DNA of 64,000 bases from the NCBI RefSeq assembly GCF_041154385.1, contig NZ_AP028929.1, positions 930,001 through 994,000 of the forward strand, in the 5' to 3' direction. Shown here piece by piece: positions 19,047 to 29,100 of the stretch. The stretch comes from Streptococcus sp. SN-1. Its GTDB lineage: Bacteria > Bacillota > Bacilli > Lactobacillales > Streptococcaceae. Position numbers and translations under genes: made by a program. The stretch's first letter is position 1; each line of letters begins with the position of its first letter. The notes below the pieces were generated by a model. The model ran no database searches, had not been told where the DNA came from, and was given only the letters and a program-made list of their open reading frames with translations.

Positions 19047-19156
19047 GCCGTTACAAAAAGGTAGTCAGATTTTTTTCAGAAAAATGTTTTATAAATATTC
19101 ACAAATCTCCTATATTTATGGTAAAATAGAATCATCATTTTATTTTGGAGTCAAAT

Positions 19157-20548
19157 ATGAATATATTTAGAACAAAGAATGTAAGTTTGGATAAAACGGA
19201 GATGCACAGACATTTGAAGTTATGGGATTTGATTTTGCTGGGTATCGGAGCCATGGTAGGGACAGGCGTCTTTACAATTACAGGTACTGCAGCTGCAACA
19301 CTTGCTGGTCCAGCGCTAGTGATTTCAATCGTGATTTCTGCCTTGTGTGTGGGATTATCAGCCCTCTTTTTTGCAGAATTTGCTTCGCGAGTACCTGCTA
19401 CAGGTGGTGCCTACAGTTATCTCTATGCTATTTTAGGAGAATTTCCAGCTTGGTTGGCTGGCTGGTTAACCATGATGGAATTCATGACAGCCATATCTGG
19501 TGTGGCTTCGGGTTGGGCAGCTTATTTTAAAGGCTTGCTCTTTCAATACGGGATAGCCCTTCCTCAGGCTTTAAATGGTACCTTTAATCCTCAGGCAGGA
19601 ACATTTATTGATTTATTGCCTATTCTTGTCTTGGTCTTGGTGACCTCGCTTGTTTTACTTAATGCTAAGGCAGCCTTACGCTTTAATTCGATCCTAGTTA
19701 TTTTGAAATTTTCCGCTTTAGCCCTCTTTGTTTTGGTAGGAATTTGGCATATCAAACTTGATAATTGGAGCAATTTTGCTCCTTATGGGTTTGGACAAAT
19801 CTATGGAGCTAGTACTGGTATTATGGCTGGTGCGTCCTTGATGTTCTTCGGATTTTTAGGCTTCGAATCCATCTCTATGGCTGTAGATGAGGTCAAGACT
19901 CCTCAAAAAAATATTCCTAGAGGGATTGTTTTATCGCTTTCTATCGTAACCATTCTTTATGCCTTGGTGACGCTTGTCTTGACTGGTGTGGTTCACTATA
20001 GTCATCTAAATGTCGACGATGCCGTTGCCTTTGCCCTTCGTAGTGTTGGGATTAGTTGGGCAGCAAACTATGTGTCATTGGTGGCTATCTTGACCTTGAT
20101 TACAGTTTGTATTTCGATGACCTATGCCCTATCGCGTATGATTTACAGTTTAGCGCGTGACGGATTGATACCTGCCGCCTTTAAAGAACTAACGAAGACT
20201 AGCAAGGTACCAAAGAATGCTACTATCTTGACCGGTCTAGCTTCAGCAGTAGCAGCAGGAATGTTCCCTCTTGCTAGTATCGCAGCCTTCTTAAATATTT
20301 GTACCTTGGCCTACTTGATTATGCTTGCTTACGGCTTGATTCGCTTACGGAAAGAAAAAGGAATGCCCAAAGCGGGCGAATTTAAAACACCATTGGTACC
20401 CTTATTACCGATTTTATCAATCATCATTTGTTTATCCTTTATGTTACAGTATAATATGGAAACTTGGATTGCTTTCCTAGTTGCTTTGTTGATAGGAAGT
20501 ATCATTTACTTCACTTATGGTTATAAGCATTCTACCATAGAAGAATAA
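19157..20548 (+). CDS. APC-family amino acid permease
   Basis: 463-residue transporter with about 12 membrane helices. The APC signature L-G-I-G-A-M-V-G-T-G-V-F-T is in TM1, and the second consensus region G-F-E-S-I-S-M-A-V-D-E is near residue 230. This resembles the cationic amino acid/YfnA-like permeases. Start ATG 19157 is preferred over the TTG at 19145, since GGAG (19148-19151) fits as its ribosome-binding site. A BOX element begins at the last base of the stop codon. The substrate is not determinable from sequence. Confidence 0.9.
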   Translation: MNIFRTKNVSLDKTEMHRHLKLWDLILLGIGAMVGTGVFTITGTAAATLAGPALVISIVISALCVGLSALFFAEFASRVPATGGAYSYLYAILGEFPAWLAGWLTMMEFMTAISGVASGWAAYFKGLLFQYGIALPQALNGTFNPQAGTFIDLLPILVLVLVTSLVLLNAKAALRFNSILVILKFSALALFVLVGIWHIKLDNWSNFAPYGFGQIYGASTGIMAGASLMFFGFLGFESISMAVDEVKTPQKNIPRGIVLSLSIVTILYALVTLVLTGVVHYSHLNVDDAVAFALRSVGISWAANYVSLVAILTLITVCISMTYALSRMIYSLARDGLIPAAFKELTKTSKVPKNATILTGLASAVAAGMFPLASIAAFLNICTLAYLIMLAYGLIRLRKEKGMPKAGEFKTPLVPLLPILSIIICLSFMLQYNMETWIAFLVALLIGSIIYFTYGYKHSTIEE

Positions 20549-20743
20549 TACTCTTCGAAAATCTCTTCAAACCACGTCAGCTTCGCCTTGCCGTATGTAT
20601 GGTTACTGACTTCGTCAGTTTCATCTACAACCTCAAAAACATGTTTTGAGCTGACTTCGTCAGTTCTATCTGCAACCTCAAAGTCGTGCTTTGAGCAGCC
20701 TGCGGTTAGCTTCCTAATTTGCTCTTTGATTTTCATTGAGTAT
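20548..20743 (+). repeat. BOX element (boxA-boxB-boxB-boxC, plus orientation)
   Basis: Starts ATACTCTTCGAAAATCTCTT and contains the boxA core GTCAGCTTCGCCTTGCCGTA. It has two boxB modules with CTGACTTCGTCAG palindromes and ends in TTTGATTTTCATTGAGTAT. It is a nearly complete copy fused to the end of the permease gene, so it would be co-transcribed in the 3' UTR. Confidence 0.93.
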
Positions 20744-20753
20744 ATAAAGTGAG

Positions 20754-20789
20754 AATCTGTTGAGTTATTGAAACTCAGCAGATTTTTAT
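20754..20789 (+). terminator. Terminator after the permease-BOX unit
   Basis: Inverted repeat AATCTGTTGAGTT / AACTCAGCAGATT followed by a T run, just beyond the BOX end. It separates the permease from adcAII. Confidence 0.75.
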
Positions 20790-20825
20790 ATGTGAAAGAA
20801 ATTTCAATTTTTTTCTTAAAATAGC

Positions 20826-20854
20826 TTGACAGATTAAATTTTTAGGAGTAGAAT
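20826..20854 (+). promoter_or_regulatory. Promoter of adcAII-pht
   Basis: TTGACA at 20826-20831 and TAGAAT at 20849-20854 with a 17-base spacer, a near-consensus sigma-A promoter. The predicted start site falls inside the adjacent AdcR-like operator. Confidence 0.8.
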
Positions 20855-20855
20855 G

Positions 20856-20867
20856 TTTACCAGTTAA
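20856..20867 (+). promoter_or_regulatory. AdcR-like zinc operator
   Basis: TTTACCAGTTAA matches the AdcR palindrome TTAACYRGTTAA at 11 of 12 positions. It lies directly downstream of the -10 hexamer, covering the transcription start, as expected for repression by zinc-bound AdcR. The zinc-uptake lipoprotein and Pht genes downstream fit this assignment. Confidence 0.8.
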
Positions 20868-20889
20868 TTAAATAGTTAAGGGGTTATCC

Positions 20890-21807
20890 ATGAAAAAACA
20901 AAGTTTATTTTTAGTATTGTTAAGTGTCTTTCTTTTGTGTTTAGGTGCTTGTGGTCAAAAAGAAAGCCAGACAGGGAAAGGGATGAAAATTGTGACCAGT
21001 TTCTATCCTATCTACGCTATGGTTAAGGAAGTATCTGGTGACTTGAATGATGTTCGAATGATTCAGTCAAGTAGTGGGATTCACTCCTTTGAACCTTCAG
21101 CAAATGACATCGCGGCTATCTATGATGCAGATGTCTTTGTTTACCATTCTCATACGCTAGAATCTTGGGCAGGAAGTCTGGATCCAAATCTAAAAAAATC
21201 TAAAGTGAAGGTTTTAGAGGCTTCAGAGGGAATGACTTTAGACCGCGTCCCAGGGCTAGAAGATGTGGAAGCAGGGGATGGAGTTGATGAAAAAACGCTC
21301 TATGATCCTCATACTTGGCTCGATCCTGAAAAAGCTGGCGAAGAAGCTCAGATTATCGCTGATAAACTTTCAGAGGTGGATAGTGAGCATAAAGAAACTT
21401 ACCAGAAAAATGCGCAAGCCTTTATCAAAAAAGCTCAAGAACTAACTAAGAAATTCCAGCCTAAATTTGAAAAAGCGACTCAGAAAACATTTGTAACACA
21501 ACATACAGCCTTTTCTTATCTAGCGAAGAGATTTGGACTTAATCAACTTGGTATTGCAGGTATCTCTCCTGAACAAGAACCAAGTCCACGACAACTTACA
21601 GAAATTCAGGAATTTGTAAAAACCTATAAGGTTAAGACGATTTTTACAGAAAGTAATGCTTCTTCGAAAGTAGCTGAAACTCTTGTCAAATCAACAGGTG
21701 TGGGTCTTAAAACTCTGAATCCTTTAGAGGCAGACCCACAAAATGACAAGACCTATTTAGAAAATCTTGAAGAAAATATGAGTGTTCTAGCAGAAGAATT
21801 AAAGTGA
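20890..21807 (+). CDS. adcAII: Zinc-binding lipoprotein AdcAII (Lmb family)
   Basis: 305-residue cluster A-I metal-binding lipoprotein that delivers Zn(II) to the Adc ABC transporter and is also described as a laminin-binding adhesin (Lmb). The signal peptide ends in the lipobox L-G-A-C at about residues 17-20. Candidate zinc-ligand segments include G-I-H-S-F-E-P, D-P-H-T-W-L-D-P and Q-H-T-A-F. The pht gene starts 8 bases after the stop, so they form an operon under the AdcR-like site. No transporter genes are nearby. Confidence 0.95.
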   Translation: MKKQSLFLVLLSVFLLCLGACGQKESQTGKGMKIVTSFYPIYAMVKEVSGDLNDVRMIQSSSGIHSFEPSANDIAAIYDADVFVYHSHTLESWAGSLDPNLKKSKVKVLEASEGMTLDRVPGLEDVEAGDGVDEKTLYDPHTWLDPEKAGEEAQIIADKLSEVDSEHKETYQKNAQAFIKKAQELTKKFQPKFEKATQKTFVTQHTAFSYLAKRFGLNQLGIAGISPEQEPSPRQLTEIQEFVKTYKVKTIFTESNASSKVAETLVKSTGVGLKTLNPLEADPQNDKTYLENLEENMSVLAEELK

Positions 21808-21814
21808 GATAAGA

Positions 21815-24800
21815 ATGAAAATCAATAAAAAATATGTAGCGGGTTCAGTGGCAGTTCTTGCCCTAAGTGTTTGTTCCTATGAACTTGGACGGTACCAAGC
21901 TGGTCAAGTTAAGAAAGATTCTAATCGAGTTGCTTATATAGATGGTGACCAGGCTGGTCAAAAGGCAGAAAATTTGACACCAGATGAAGTCAGTAAGAGA
22001 GAGGGAATCAACGCCGAACAAATTGTTATCAAGATTACGGATCAAGGTTATGTGACCTCTCATGGAGACCATTATCATTACTATAATGGTAAGGTTCCTT
22101 ATGATGCCATCATCAGTGAAGAATTGCTGATGAAAGATCCGAATTATCAGTTGAAGGATGCAGACATTGTCAATGAAATCAAGGGTGGTTATGTGATTAA
22201 GGTAGACGGGAAATACTATGTTTACCTTAAGGATGCTGCCCACGCGGACAATATTCGGACAAAAGAAGAGATTAAACGTCAGAAGCAGGAACATAGTCAT
22301 AATCATGGAGGCGGTTCTAACGATCAGGCGGTAGTTGCTGCCAGAGCTCAAGGACGCTATACAACGGATGATGGTTATATCTTTAATGCCTCTGATATCA
22401 TTGAGGATACGGGTGATGCCTATATTGTTCCTCATGGCAATCACTTCCATTATATTCCTAAGAGTGACTTGTCTGCTAGTGAACTAGCTGCTGCCCAAGC
22501 CTTCTTATCTGGAAAAGGTGGTCAATTAAGTACGGTTGAATATCGTTCAAGCAGAGCTGAAACAAGATCTAGTGTGAGAACGAGTCAATCTGAGACACCT
22601 CAAAATCCTGCAACAGATTCTGAAAGTCAAAGTGAGGATTTAGCTAGTCTCCTTCAAGAATTGTACGCTTTGCCACTTAGCCAACGTCATGTGGAGTCTG
22701 ATGGATTAGTATTTGACCCAGCACAGATTACAAAACGTACAGCCAATGGTGTAGCAGTGCCTCACGGGGATCATTTCCATTTCATTCCTTATTCACAAAT
22801 GTCTGCTTTGGAAGAAAAATTGGCTCGAAATCTACCAATTGGAGGTCAGCCAATTCAAAGTCATGCTGATAATACGAAACCAAGCAGTCCTGAGAAAACA
22901 AGTTCAACACCAAGTTCAACCATTAAACCAAACTTTAATCTCAATACGCAGGCACCAAATCGAGGAACTGGAGGTGCCTATACAACGGATGATGGGTATG
23001 TCTTTAGTCCGACAGATGTGATTGAAGATACAGGTGACGCTTTTGTTGTGCCGCATGGCAATCATTTCCACTATATTCCTAAGAGTGATTTGTCAGCAGG
23101 AGAATTGGCTGCTGCCCAAGCCTATTGGAATGGGAAGCAGGGCTCACATTCTGCTACAAGTTCAAGTAAACCAAGTAGTGATAATGCTAAACCAGCCCAA
23201 CCAAGTTTGACAGAGACTCCAAACCTGACTGTCACCCCAACATATCATCAAAATCATGGGGAAGACATTTCAACACTTTTAAGTGAATTGTATGCCAAAC
23301 CTTTATCAGAACGACATGTAGAATCGGATGGCTTAGTCTTTGATCCGGCACAAATCATCAAACGTACAGCTAACGGTGTTGCAGTGCCACACGGAGATCA
23401 TTATCACTTTATTCCTTATTCACAAATGTCTGATCTAGAGCAGAAGATTGCAAGAATGATTCCACTTCATTATAGTTCAAGTCATTGGTTACCATCAAGA
23501 CCAAATCTAATCCCTGCTCCAGAGCTTACCCCAGTACCAAGTCCGCAACCTACCCCAAATCCTCAACCATCTCCAAGCAATCCATTTGATGGAAAATTGG
23601 TGAAACAGGCTGTTCGAAAGGTAGCTGATGGTTATGTCTTTGAAGAGAATGGAACCTCGCGTTATATTTCTACTAAGGAGCTTTCAGCAGAAACTGTTAT
23701 AGCCATTGATAATAAACTTTCCAAACAAGAAAGTTTGTCTCATGAGTTAGGAGCTAAGAAAAGTACCATCCCTTCTAGTGAGCAAGAATTTTACAACAAG
23801 GTTTATGATTTACTAGCAAGAATTCATAAAGATTTGATTTCTAATAAGGGGCGCCAAGCTGATTTTGACGCTTTGGATAAACTATTGGAACGTCTTAATG
23901 ATGTCTCAAGTGATAAGGTCAAGTTAGTTGATGATATTCTTACCTTCCTAGCACCAATTACCCATCCAGAGCGACTTGGCAAATCAAATGCTCAAATTGC
24001 TTATACGGACGATGAAATTAAATTAGCGAAATTAGCAGGTAAGTATACAACAGAAGATGGCTATATCTTTGATCCTCGTGATATAACTAGCGATGAAGGC
24101 GATGCCTATGTAACTCCGCATATGACTCATAGTCATTGGATCAAGAAAGAAAGTTTGTCTGAAGCTGAAAGAGCAGCAGCTCAGGCTTATGCTAAAGAGA
24201 AAGGTTTGACGCCTCCTTCAACAGATAATCAGGGGTCAGGAAATACTGAGGTTAAAGGAGTAGAAGCAATCTATAATAAAGTGAAGGCAGCTAAGAAAGT
24301 TCCACTTGATCACATGCCTTACAATCTCCAACATACTGTTGAAGTTAAAAACGGTAGCTTGATTATACCTCATTATGATCATTACCATAACATTAAATTT
24401 TCTTGGTTTGACGAAGGACTTTATGAGGCGCCTAAAGGCTATAGTTTAGAGGATCTCTTTGCGACTGTAAAATATTATGTTGAACATCCAAATGAACGCC
24501 CTCATTCAGATAATGGTTGGGGAAATGCCAGTGACCATGTTCGTAAAAATAAGGCAGACCAAGACAGTAAACCTGATGAAGATAAGGAACATGATAAAGT
24601 AAGTGAGCCAACTCGCCCTGAATCTGATGAAAAAGAGAATCATGCAGGTTTAAACCCTTCAGTAGATAATCTTTATAAACCAAGCACTGATGAAGACGAG
24701 ACAGAGGGAGTAGCTAACGATACAACAGACGAAGCTGAAGTCCCTCAAGTAGAGACTGAAAAAGTAGAAGCCAAACTCAAAGAAGTAGAAGCTTTACTTG

Positions 24801-24940
24801 ATAAAGTAACGGATGCTAGATTGAAAAACAATGTGACAGAGAGCCTAGCTGGTTTACGAAATAATCTGAGTCTCCAAACCATGGATAATAATGGTATCAT
24901 GGCAGAAGCAGAAAAATTACTTGCTTTGTTAAAAAGGTAG
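21815..24940 (+). CDS. Polyhistidine triad protein, PhtD-like, with an internal duplication
   Basis: 1041-residue secreted surface protein with a hydrophobic N-terminal signal (A-G-S-V-A-V-L-A-L-S-V-C-S). There are seven H-x-x-H-x-H motifs, beginning at His83, 207, 317, 414, 526, 769 and 853. Pht proteins bind zinc on the cell surface and pass it to AdcAII; they are also adhesins and bind complement factors. The N-terminus, C-terminus and linkers resemble PhtD (about 840 residues), but residues of roughly 179-335 are repeated at about 386-545, which adds two triads. A proline-rich linker lies at about 560-590 and an acidic helical tail at the C-terminus. Naming it phtD or phtE would need an alignment. 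Confidence 0.92.
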   Translation: MKINKKYVAGSVAVLALSVCSYELGRYQAGQVKKDSNRVAYIDGDQAGQKAENLTPDEVSKREGINAEQIVIKITDQGYVTSHGDHYHYYNGKVPYDAIISEELLMKDPNYQLKDADIVNEIKGGYVIKVDGKYYVYLKDAAHADNIRTKEEIKRQKQEHSHNHGGGSNDQAVVAARAQGRYTTDDGYIFNASDIIEDTGDAYIVPHGNHFHYIPKSDLSASELAAAQAFLSGKGGQLSTVEYRSSRAETRSSVRTSQSETPQNPATDSESQSEDLASLLQELYALPLSQRHVESDGLVFDPAQITKRTANGVAVPHGDHFHFIPYSQMSALEEKLARNLPIGGQPIQSHADNTKPSSPEKTSSTPSSTIKPNFNLNTQAPNRGTGGAYTTDDGYVFSPTDVIEDTGDAFVVPHGNHFHYIPKSDLSAGELAAAQAYWNGKQGSHSATSSSKPSSDNAKPAQPSLTETPNLTVTPTYHQNHGEDISTLLSELYAKPLSERHVESDGLVFDPAQIIKRTANGVAVPHGDHYHFIPYSQMSDLEQKIARMIPLHYSSSHWLPSRPNLIPAPELTPVPSPQPTPNPQPSPSNPFDGKLVKQAVRKVADGYVFEENGTSRYISTKELSAETVIAIDNKLSKQESLSHELGAKKSTIPSSEQEFYNKVYDLLARIHKDLISNKGRQADFDALDKLLERLNDVSSDKVKLVDDILTFLAPITHPERLGKSNAQIAYTDDEIKLAKLAGKYTTEDGYIFDPRDITSDEGDAYVTPHMTHSHWIKKESLSEAERAAAQAYAKEKGLTPPSTDNQGSGNTEVKGVEAIYNKVKAAKKVPLDHMPYNLQHTVEVKNGSLIIPHYDHYHNIKFSWFDEGLYEAPKGYSLEDLFATVKYYVEHPNERPHSDNGWGNASDHVRKNKADQDSKPDEDKEHDKVSEPTRPESDEKENHAGLNPSVDNLYKPSTDEDETEGVANDTTDEAEVPQVETEKVEAKLKEVEALLDKVTDARLKNNVTESLAGLRNNLSLQTMDNNGIMAEAEKLLALLKR
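22350..23450 (+). repeat. Internal tandem duplication in the pht gene
   Basis: Two copies of a module, each holding two histidine triads, are offset by about 207-209 residues (about 0.62 kb). Each copy contains T-T-D-D-G-Y, E-D-T-G-D-A, H-G-N-H-F-H-Y-I-P-K-S-D-L-S-A, then R-H-V-E-S-D-G-L-V-F-D-P-A-Q-I and A-N-G-V-A-V-P-H-G-D-H. The linkers between modules differ. Confidence 0.85.
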
Positions 24941-25323
24941 TGAGTCAGTTATGACGAAATCAGAAGCATAATTTTATCTTGTTAAATTAAAATGATGTAA
25001 GAGTCAGTAGCAATACTGGCTTTTATTTGTCTCGCTCCGTAAGGTTCAGGCTAAATAAACCACCTGATTTTTTGGTGGCTTTGGATTCATTTAGGAGAAA
25101 TCAATCTACATCCAAGGTTAGTAACTTAACCATAGGTCTTCCTTTGTTAGAGAAGATGATGGTAAAAGGGTAGAGGCTAATTGATTTTACAGTTTAGGAT
25201 GTTTTGATGACAATTTATGATTTGAAGAGTATATTTTGAAAAGATATTCTATACTAAACTTGTTATGCAGTTAAGTAAACCATTATATTCAATAATCTAG
25301 CCAAGGAAAACAGAGGATTTAAT
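24941..25323. other. Intergenic stretch between pht and the CPBP protease gene
   Basis: No gene is seen. It holds the pht terminator (25002-25028), a second hairpin CCACC...GGTGG at 25060-25078 without a T run, and a TATACT -10 candidate at 25250-25255 for the next gene. The middle (25080-25230) looks like degenerate sequence of unknown origin. Confidence 0.5.
25002..25028 (+). terminator. Terminator of adcAII-pht
   Basis: Stem AGTCAGTA / TACTGGCT with loop GCAA, followed by TTTTATTTG, about 60 bases after the pht stop. Confidence 0.75.
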
Positions 25324-25995
25324 ATGAAAAAACGGATTATTCAGATTTTACTAGCATTGTCCTTAATTTTTTACAAATCAACTTGGTTTTGGGGGCTTTT
25401 CAATCATCTCGTAAAGCCTTATCTACCAGCAAGTCGTGAGTTTTTTCAGATTCTACTTTTGATGGAGAGTGGAGTTCTTTTATTAGCGGTCATCTATCTA
25501 CTAGTTTTTGCAGGAAAGAAAACTTTTCATTTCAAGTGGCAGCTGAGGTACTTTATCTACCTTTTACTGGGCTACATCATTTCGTATATGTCGGACTTCC
25601 TCTTGTCTTATTTCATACCCTCGTCTTCAAATCAAATTTCTTTGAATGAAACGATAGAAATGATGGGGAGACAGGAATTACCCTATTTCTTGCTCATAGC
25701 TTGCTTCATCGGCCCTATTGCTGAGGAATTGATTTATCGCGGTGTGCTTATGACAACCTTTTTCAAAAACTCGCCTTGGTACGGAGATGTCTTGCTTTCT
25801 GCTATTATTTTCGGTTATATTCATATCAATTTTGCTTTAACTCCTCTTGCTTTTTTCATTTATGCTAGTGGAGGGCTTATTTTGGCTCTATTGTATCGCA
25901 TGACTAAAAATCTCTACTATCCAATACTAGTTCATATTCTCATCAATATCACTTCTTTCTGGAATGTGTGGTTACTCCTATTTTCAGGAAGTTAG
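25324..25995 (+). CDS. CPBP-family intramembrane metalloprotease (Abi/CAAX type)
   Basis: 223-residue membrane protein with about six hydrophobic helices and the motifs of the family: E-E-L-I-Y-R-G at about residue 138, F-G-Y-I-H-I-N-F and a late H-I-L-I-N. In streptococci such proteins are often bacteriocin-immunity or processing factors, but no bacteriocin gene is adjacent. RBS AGAGGA precedes the ATG. It is followed by a terminator and appears to stand alone. Confidence 0.85.
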   Translation: MKKRIIQILLALSLIFYKSTWFWGLFNHLVKPYLPASREFFQILLLMESGVLLLAVIYLLVFAGKKTFHFKWQLRYFIYLLLGYIISYMSDFLLSYFIPSSSNQISLNETIEMMGRQELPYFLLIACFIGPIAEELIYRGVLMTTFFKNSPWYGDVLLSAIIFGYIHINFALTPLAFFIYASGGLILALLYRMTKNLYYPILVHILINITSFWNVWLLLFSGS

Positions 25996-26006
25996 CTTAC
26001 TAAAAC

Positions 26007-26035
26007 AATGTCGGAACTTTCCGGCATTTTCTTTT
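26007..26035 (+). terminator. Terminator of the CPBP protease gene
   Basis: Inverted repeat AATGTCGGA / TCCGGCATT followed by TTTCTTTT. Confidence 0.75.
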
Positions 26036-26083
26036 CAACAGGTGAGCAAGAACTGATTATTTTCAGACTTGGCTGGCCAATCA

Positions 26084-26092
26084 TGGTATAAT
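26084..26092 (+). promoter_or_regulatory. Extended -10 promoter of rexAB
   Basis: TGG TATAAT ends 8 bases before an in-frame ATG at 26101 and 32 bases before the preferred start at 26125. The transcript probably begins at about 26099. Confidence 0.65.
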
Positions 26093-26124
26093 AAAAGGTA
26101 ATGAAAAATTCCAACGAGGCAGAG

Positions 26125-29100
26125 ATGAAATTACTTTATACTGATATTCGTACTTCTTTGACAGAAATTCTAACCAGAGAGGCGGAGGAGCTAGTTGCTG
26201 CTGGCAAGCGAGTCTTCTACATCGCCCCCAACTCTCTTTCTTTTGAAAAAGAACGCGCCGTGCTGGAATACTTGTCCCAGCAGGCTTCTTTTGCGATTAC
26301 CGTCACGCGCTTTGCGCAGATGGCTCGTTACCTGATTTTGAATGGCCTACCTGTCAAGACCAGTCTAGATGACATTGGTCTTGGGATGGCCTTTTACAAA
26401 TGCCTCGCCGAACTTGATCCCAAAGACTTACGTGTTTATGGTGCGATTAAGCAGGATACTCAATTCATCCAGCAGTTGATTGAATTGTATCACGAAATGA
26501 CCAAGGCTCAGATGAGTTTTTTGGACTTGGAGAGTTTGACGGATGAGGACAAGAGGGCCGATTTAGTCTTGATTTTTGAGAAAGTAACTGCTTATCTCAA
26601 TCAGGGGCAGTTGGCTCAGGGAAGTCAGTTGTCCCATTTGATTGAGGCTATTGAGAATGACAAAGTTAGTAGTGATTTTACTCAAATCGCCTTGGTTATT
26701 GATGGATTTACCCGTTTTTCTGCTGAGGAAGATCGGATTGTAGACTTACTTCACGGCAAGGGTGTTGAGATTGTTATTGGGGCTTATGCTAGTAAGAAAG
26801 CTTATACCAGTCCATTCGCTGAAGGCAATCTTTATCAAGCCAGTGTGGAGTTTCTCCATCATTTAGCTGCTAAATACCAAACGCCTGCTCAGGATTATTC
26901 TCAAACTCATGAGAAGATGGATTGCTTTGACAAGGCCTCTCGTTTGCTGGAGTCTTCTTATGACTTTTCAGAATTAACATTGGATGTCGATGAAAATGAT
27001 CGTGAAAACTTACAAATCTGGTCTTGTTTGACACAAAAGGAGGAGTTGGAGTTGGTAGCGCGTAGCATTCGTCAGAAATTGCATGAGAACTCAGACCTGA
27101 GCTACAAGCATTTTCGTATTCTCTTGGGCGATGTAGCTTCTTACCAGTTATCGCTGAAAACCATTTTTGACCAGTATCAGATTCCTTTCTATCTTGGTAG
27201 AAGCGAATCCATGGCTCACCATCCCTTGACACAGTTTGTCGAGTCTATTTTAGCTTTAAAACGCTATCGTTTCCGTCAGGAGGATTTGATAAACCTTCTT
27301 AGAACAGGTTTGTATACCGACCTTAGTCAGGCTGATATTGATGCTTTTGAGCAATATATCCGCTATCTTGGTATCAATGGCTTGCCAGCCTTTCAGCAAA
27401 CCTTTACCAAATCCCACCATGGAAAATTTAATCTGGAACGTTTAAATGCTCTTCGTCTGCGTATTTTAACACCTCTTGAAACCCTCTTTGCTAACCGAAA
27501 ACAAAAGGCTGAAAATCTCTTGAAAAAGTGGAATGTCTTTCTAAAAGAAGGAGCTGTGACTAATCAACTCCAAGATTTGACAGCCACTATGGAAGCTGTA
27601 GAACAGGAAAGACAAGTCGAAGTTTGGAAGGCTTTCTGTCATGTTTTAGAACAATTTGCGACTGTTTTTGCTGGTTCGCAAGTTAATCTAGAGGACTTTC
27701 TAGCCTTGCTACATTCTGGAATGAGCCTATCTCAATACCGTACCATTCCAGCGACAGTGGACACCGTTCTGGTGCAGAGTTACGATTTGATTGCACCACT
27801 GACTGCTGACTTTGTCTACGCCATTGGGCTAACACAGGACAATTTACCAAAAATCGCGCAGAATACCAGCCTTTTGACAGATGAAGAAAGACAAAGCTTA
27901 AACCAAGCGACAGCAGATGGAGCGCAATTGCTGATTGCCAGCAGTGAAAATCTCAAGAAAAATCGCTATACTATGCTTTCCTTGGTCAATTCTGCTCGTA
28001 AGCAGTTGGTCTTGTCAGCTCCAAGCCTTTTTAACGAAAGTGAAAGCAAGGAATCTGCCTATCTTCAAGAGCTGGTCCATTTTGGATTTAGGCGGAAAGA
28101 GAAGAGGATGAATCACAAAGGGCTGTCTAAGGAGGATATGGGGTCCTATCACAGTCTTTTGTCCAGTCTGGTTGCCTATCACCAGCAGGGCGAGACGAGT
28201 GATACTGAGCAAGATTTGACCTTTGTCAAGGTTCTGGCGCGTGTTATGGGTAAAAAACTAGAACAGCAAGGTCTGGAAAATCCTGCCATCCCAACCAGTC
28301 CAAGCAGTAAGCCCTTAGCCAAGGACACCTTACAAGCTCTCTATCCTGCAGAACAGGAGTTTTACCTGTCTACCTCTGGTTTGACGGAGTTTTATCGCAA
28401 TGAATACAGTTATTTCCTCCGCTACGTTTTAGGCTTGCAAGAAGAATTACGCCTACGTCCGGATGCTCGTAGTCACGGAAATTTCTTGCACCGTATATTT
28501 GAACGTGCCTTGCAGTTGCCTGACGAAGATTCCTTTGACCAACGTTTGGAACAAGCTATCCACGAAACCAGTCAGGAACGGGAATTTGAAGCTATATATC
28601 AAGAAAGTTTGGAAGCCCAGTTTACCAAGGAAGTTTTGCTTGATGTTGCACGGACGACTGGACATATTCTCCGACACAATCCAGCTATTGAAACCATCAA
28701 AGAAGAGGCAAATTTCGGTGGGAAAGAGCAAGCCTTGATTCAATTAGACAATGGACGCAGTGTCTTTGTACGAGGTAAGGTTGACCGCATTGACCGCTTG
28801 AAAGCTGATGGGGCGATAGGAGTAGTAGACTACAAGTCTAGTCTAACTCAGTTCCAGTTTCCTCATTTCTTTAATGGACTCAATTCCCAGTTACCAACTT
28901 ACTTAGCTGCCCTAAAAAAAGAAGGGGAGCAGAACTTTTTCGGTGCCATGTACTTGGAAATGGCTGAACCTGTCCAATCCTTATTAGCAGTTAAAAATCT
29001 GGCAGGTGCAGTAGTAGAAGCCAGCAAGTCTATGAAATACCAAGGCCTCTTTTTAGAAAAAGAAAGCAGTCATTTGGGTGAATTTTACAATAAAAACAAG

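Noticed and set aside
25324..25995. Bacteriocin immunity locus around the CPBP protease
   Set aside because: No bacteriocin precursor, double-glycine leader or peptide transporter is nearby.
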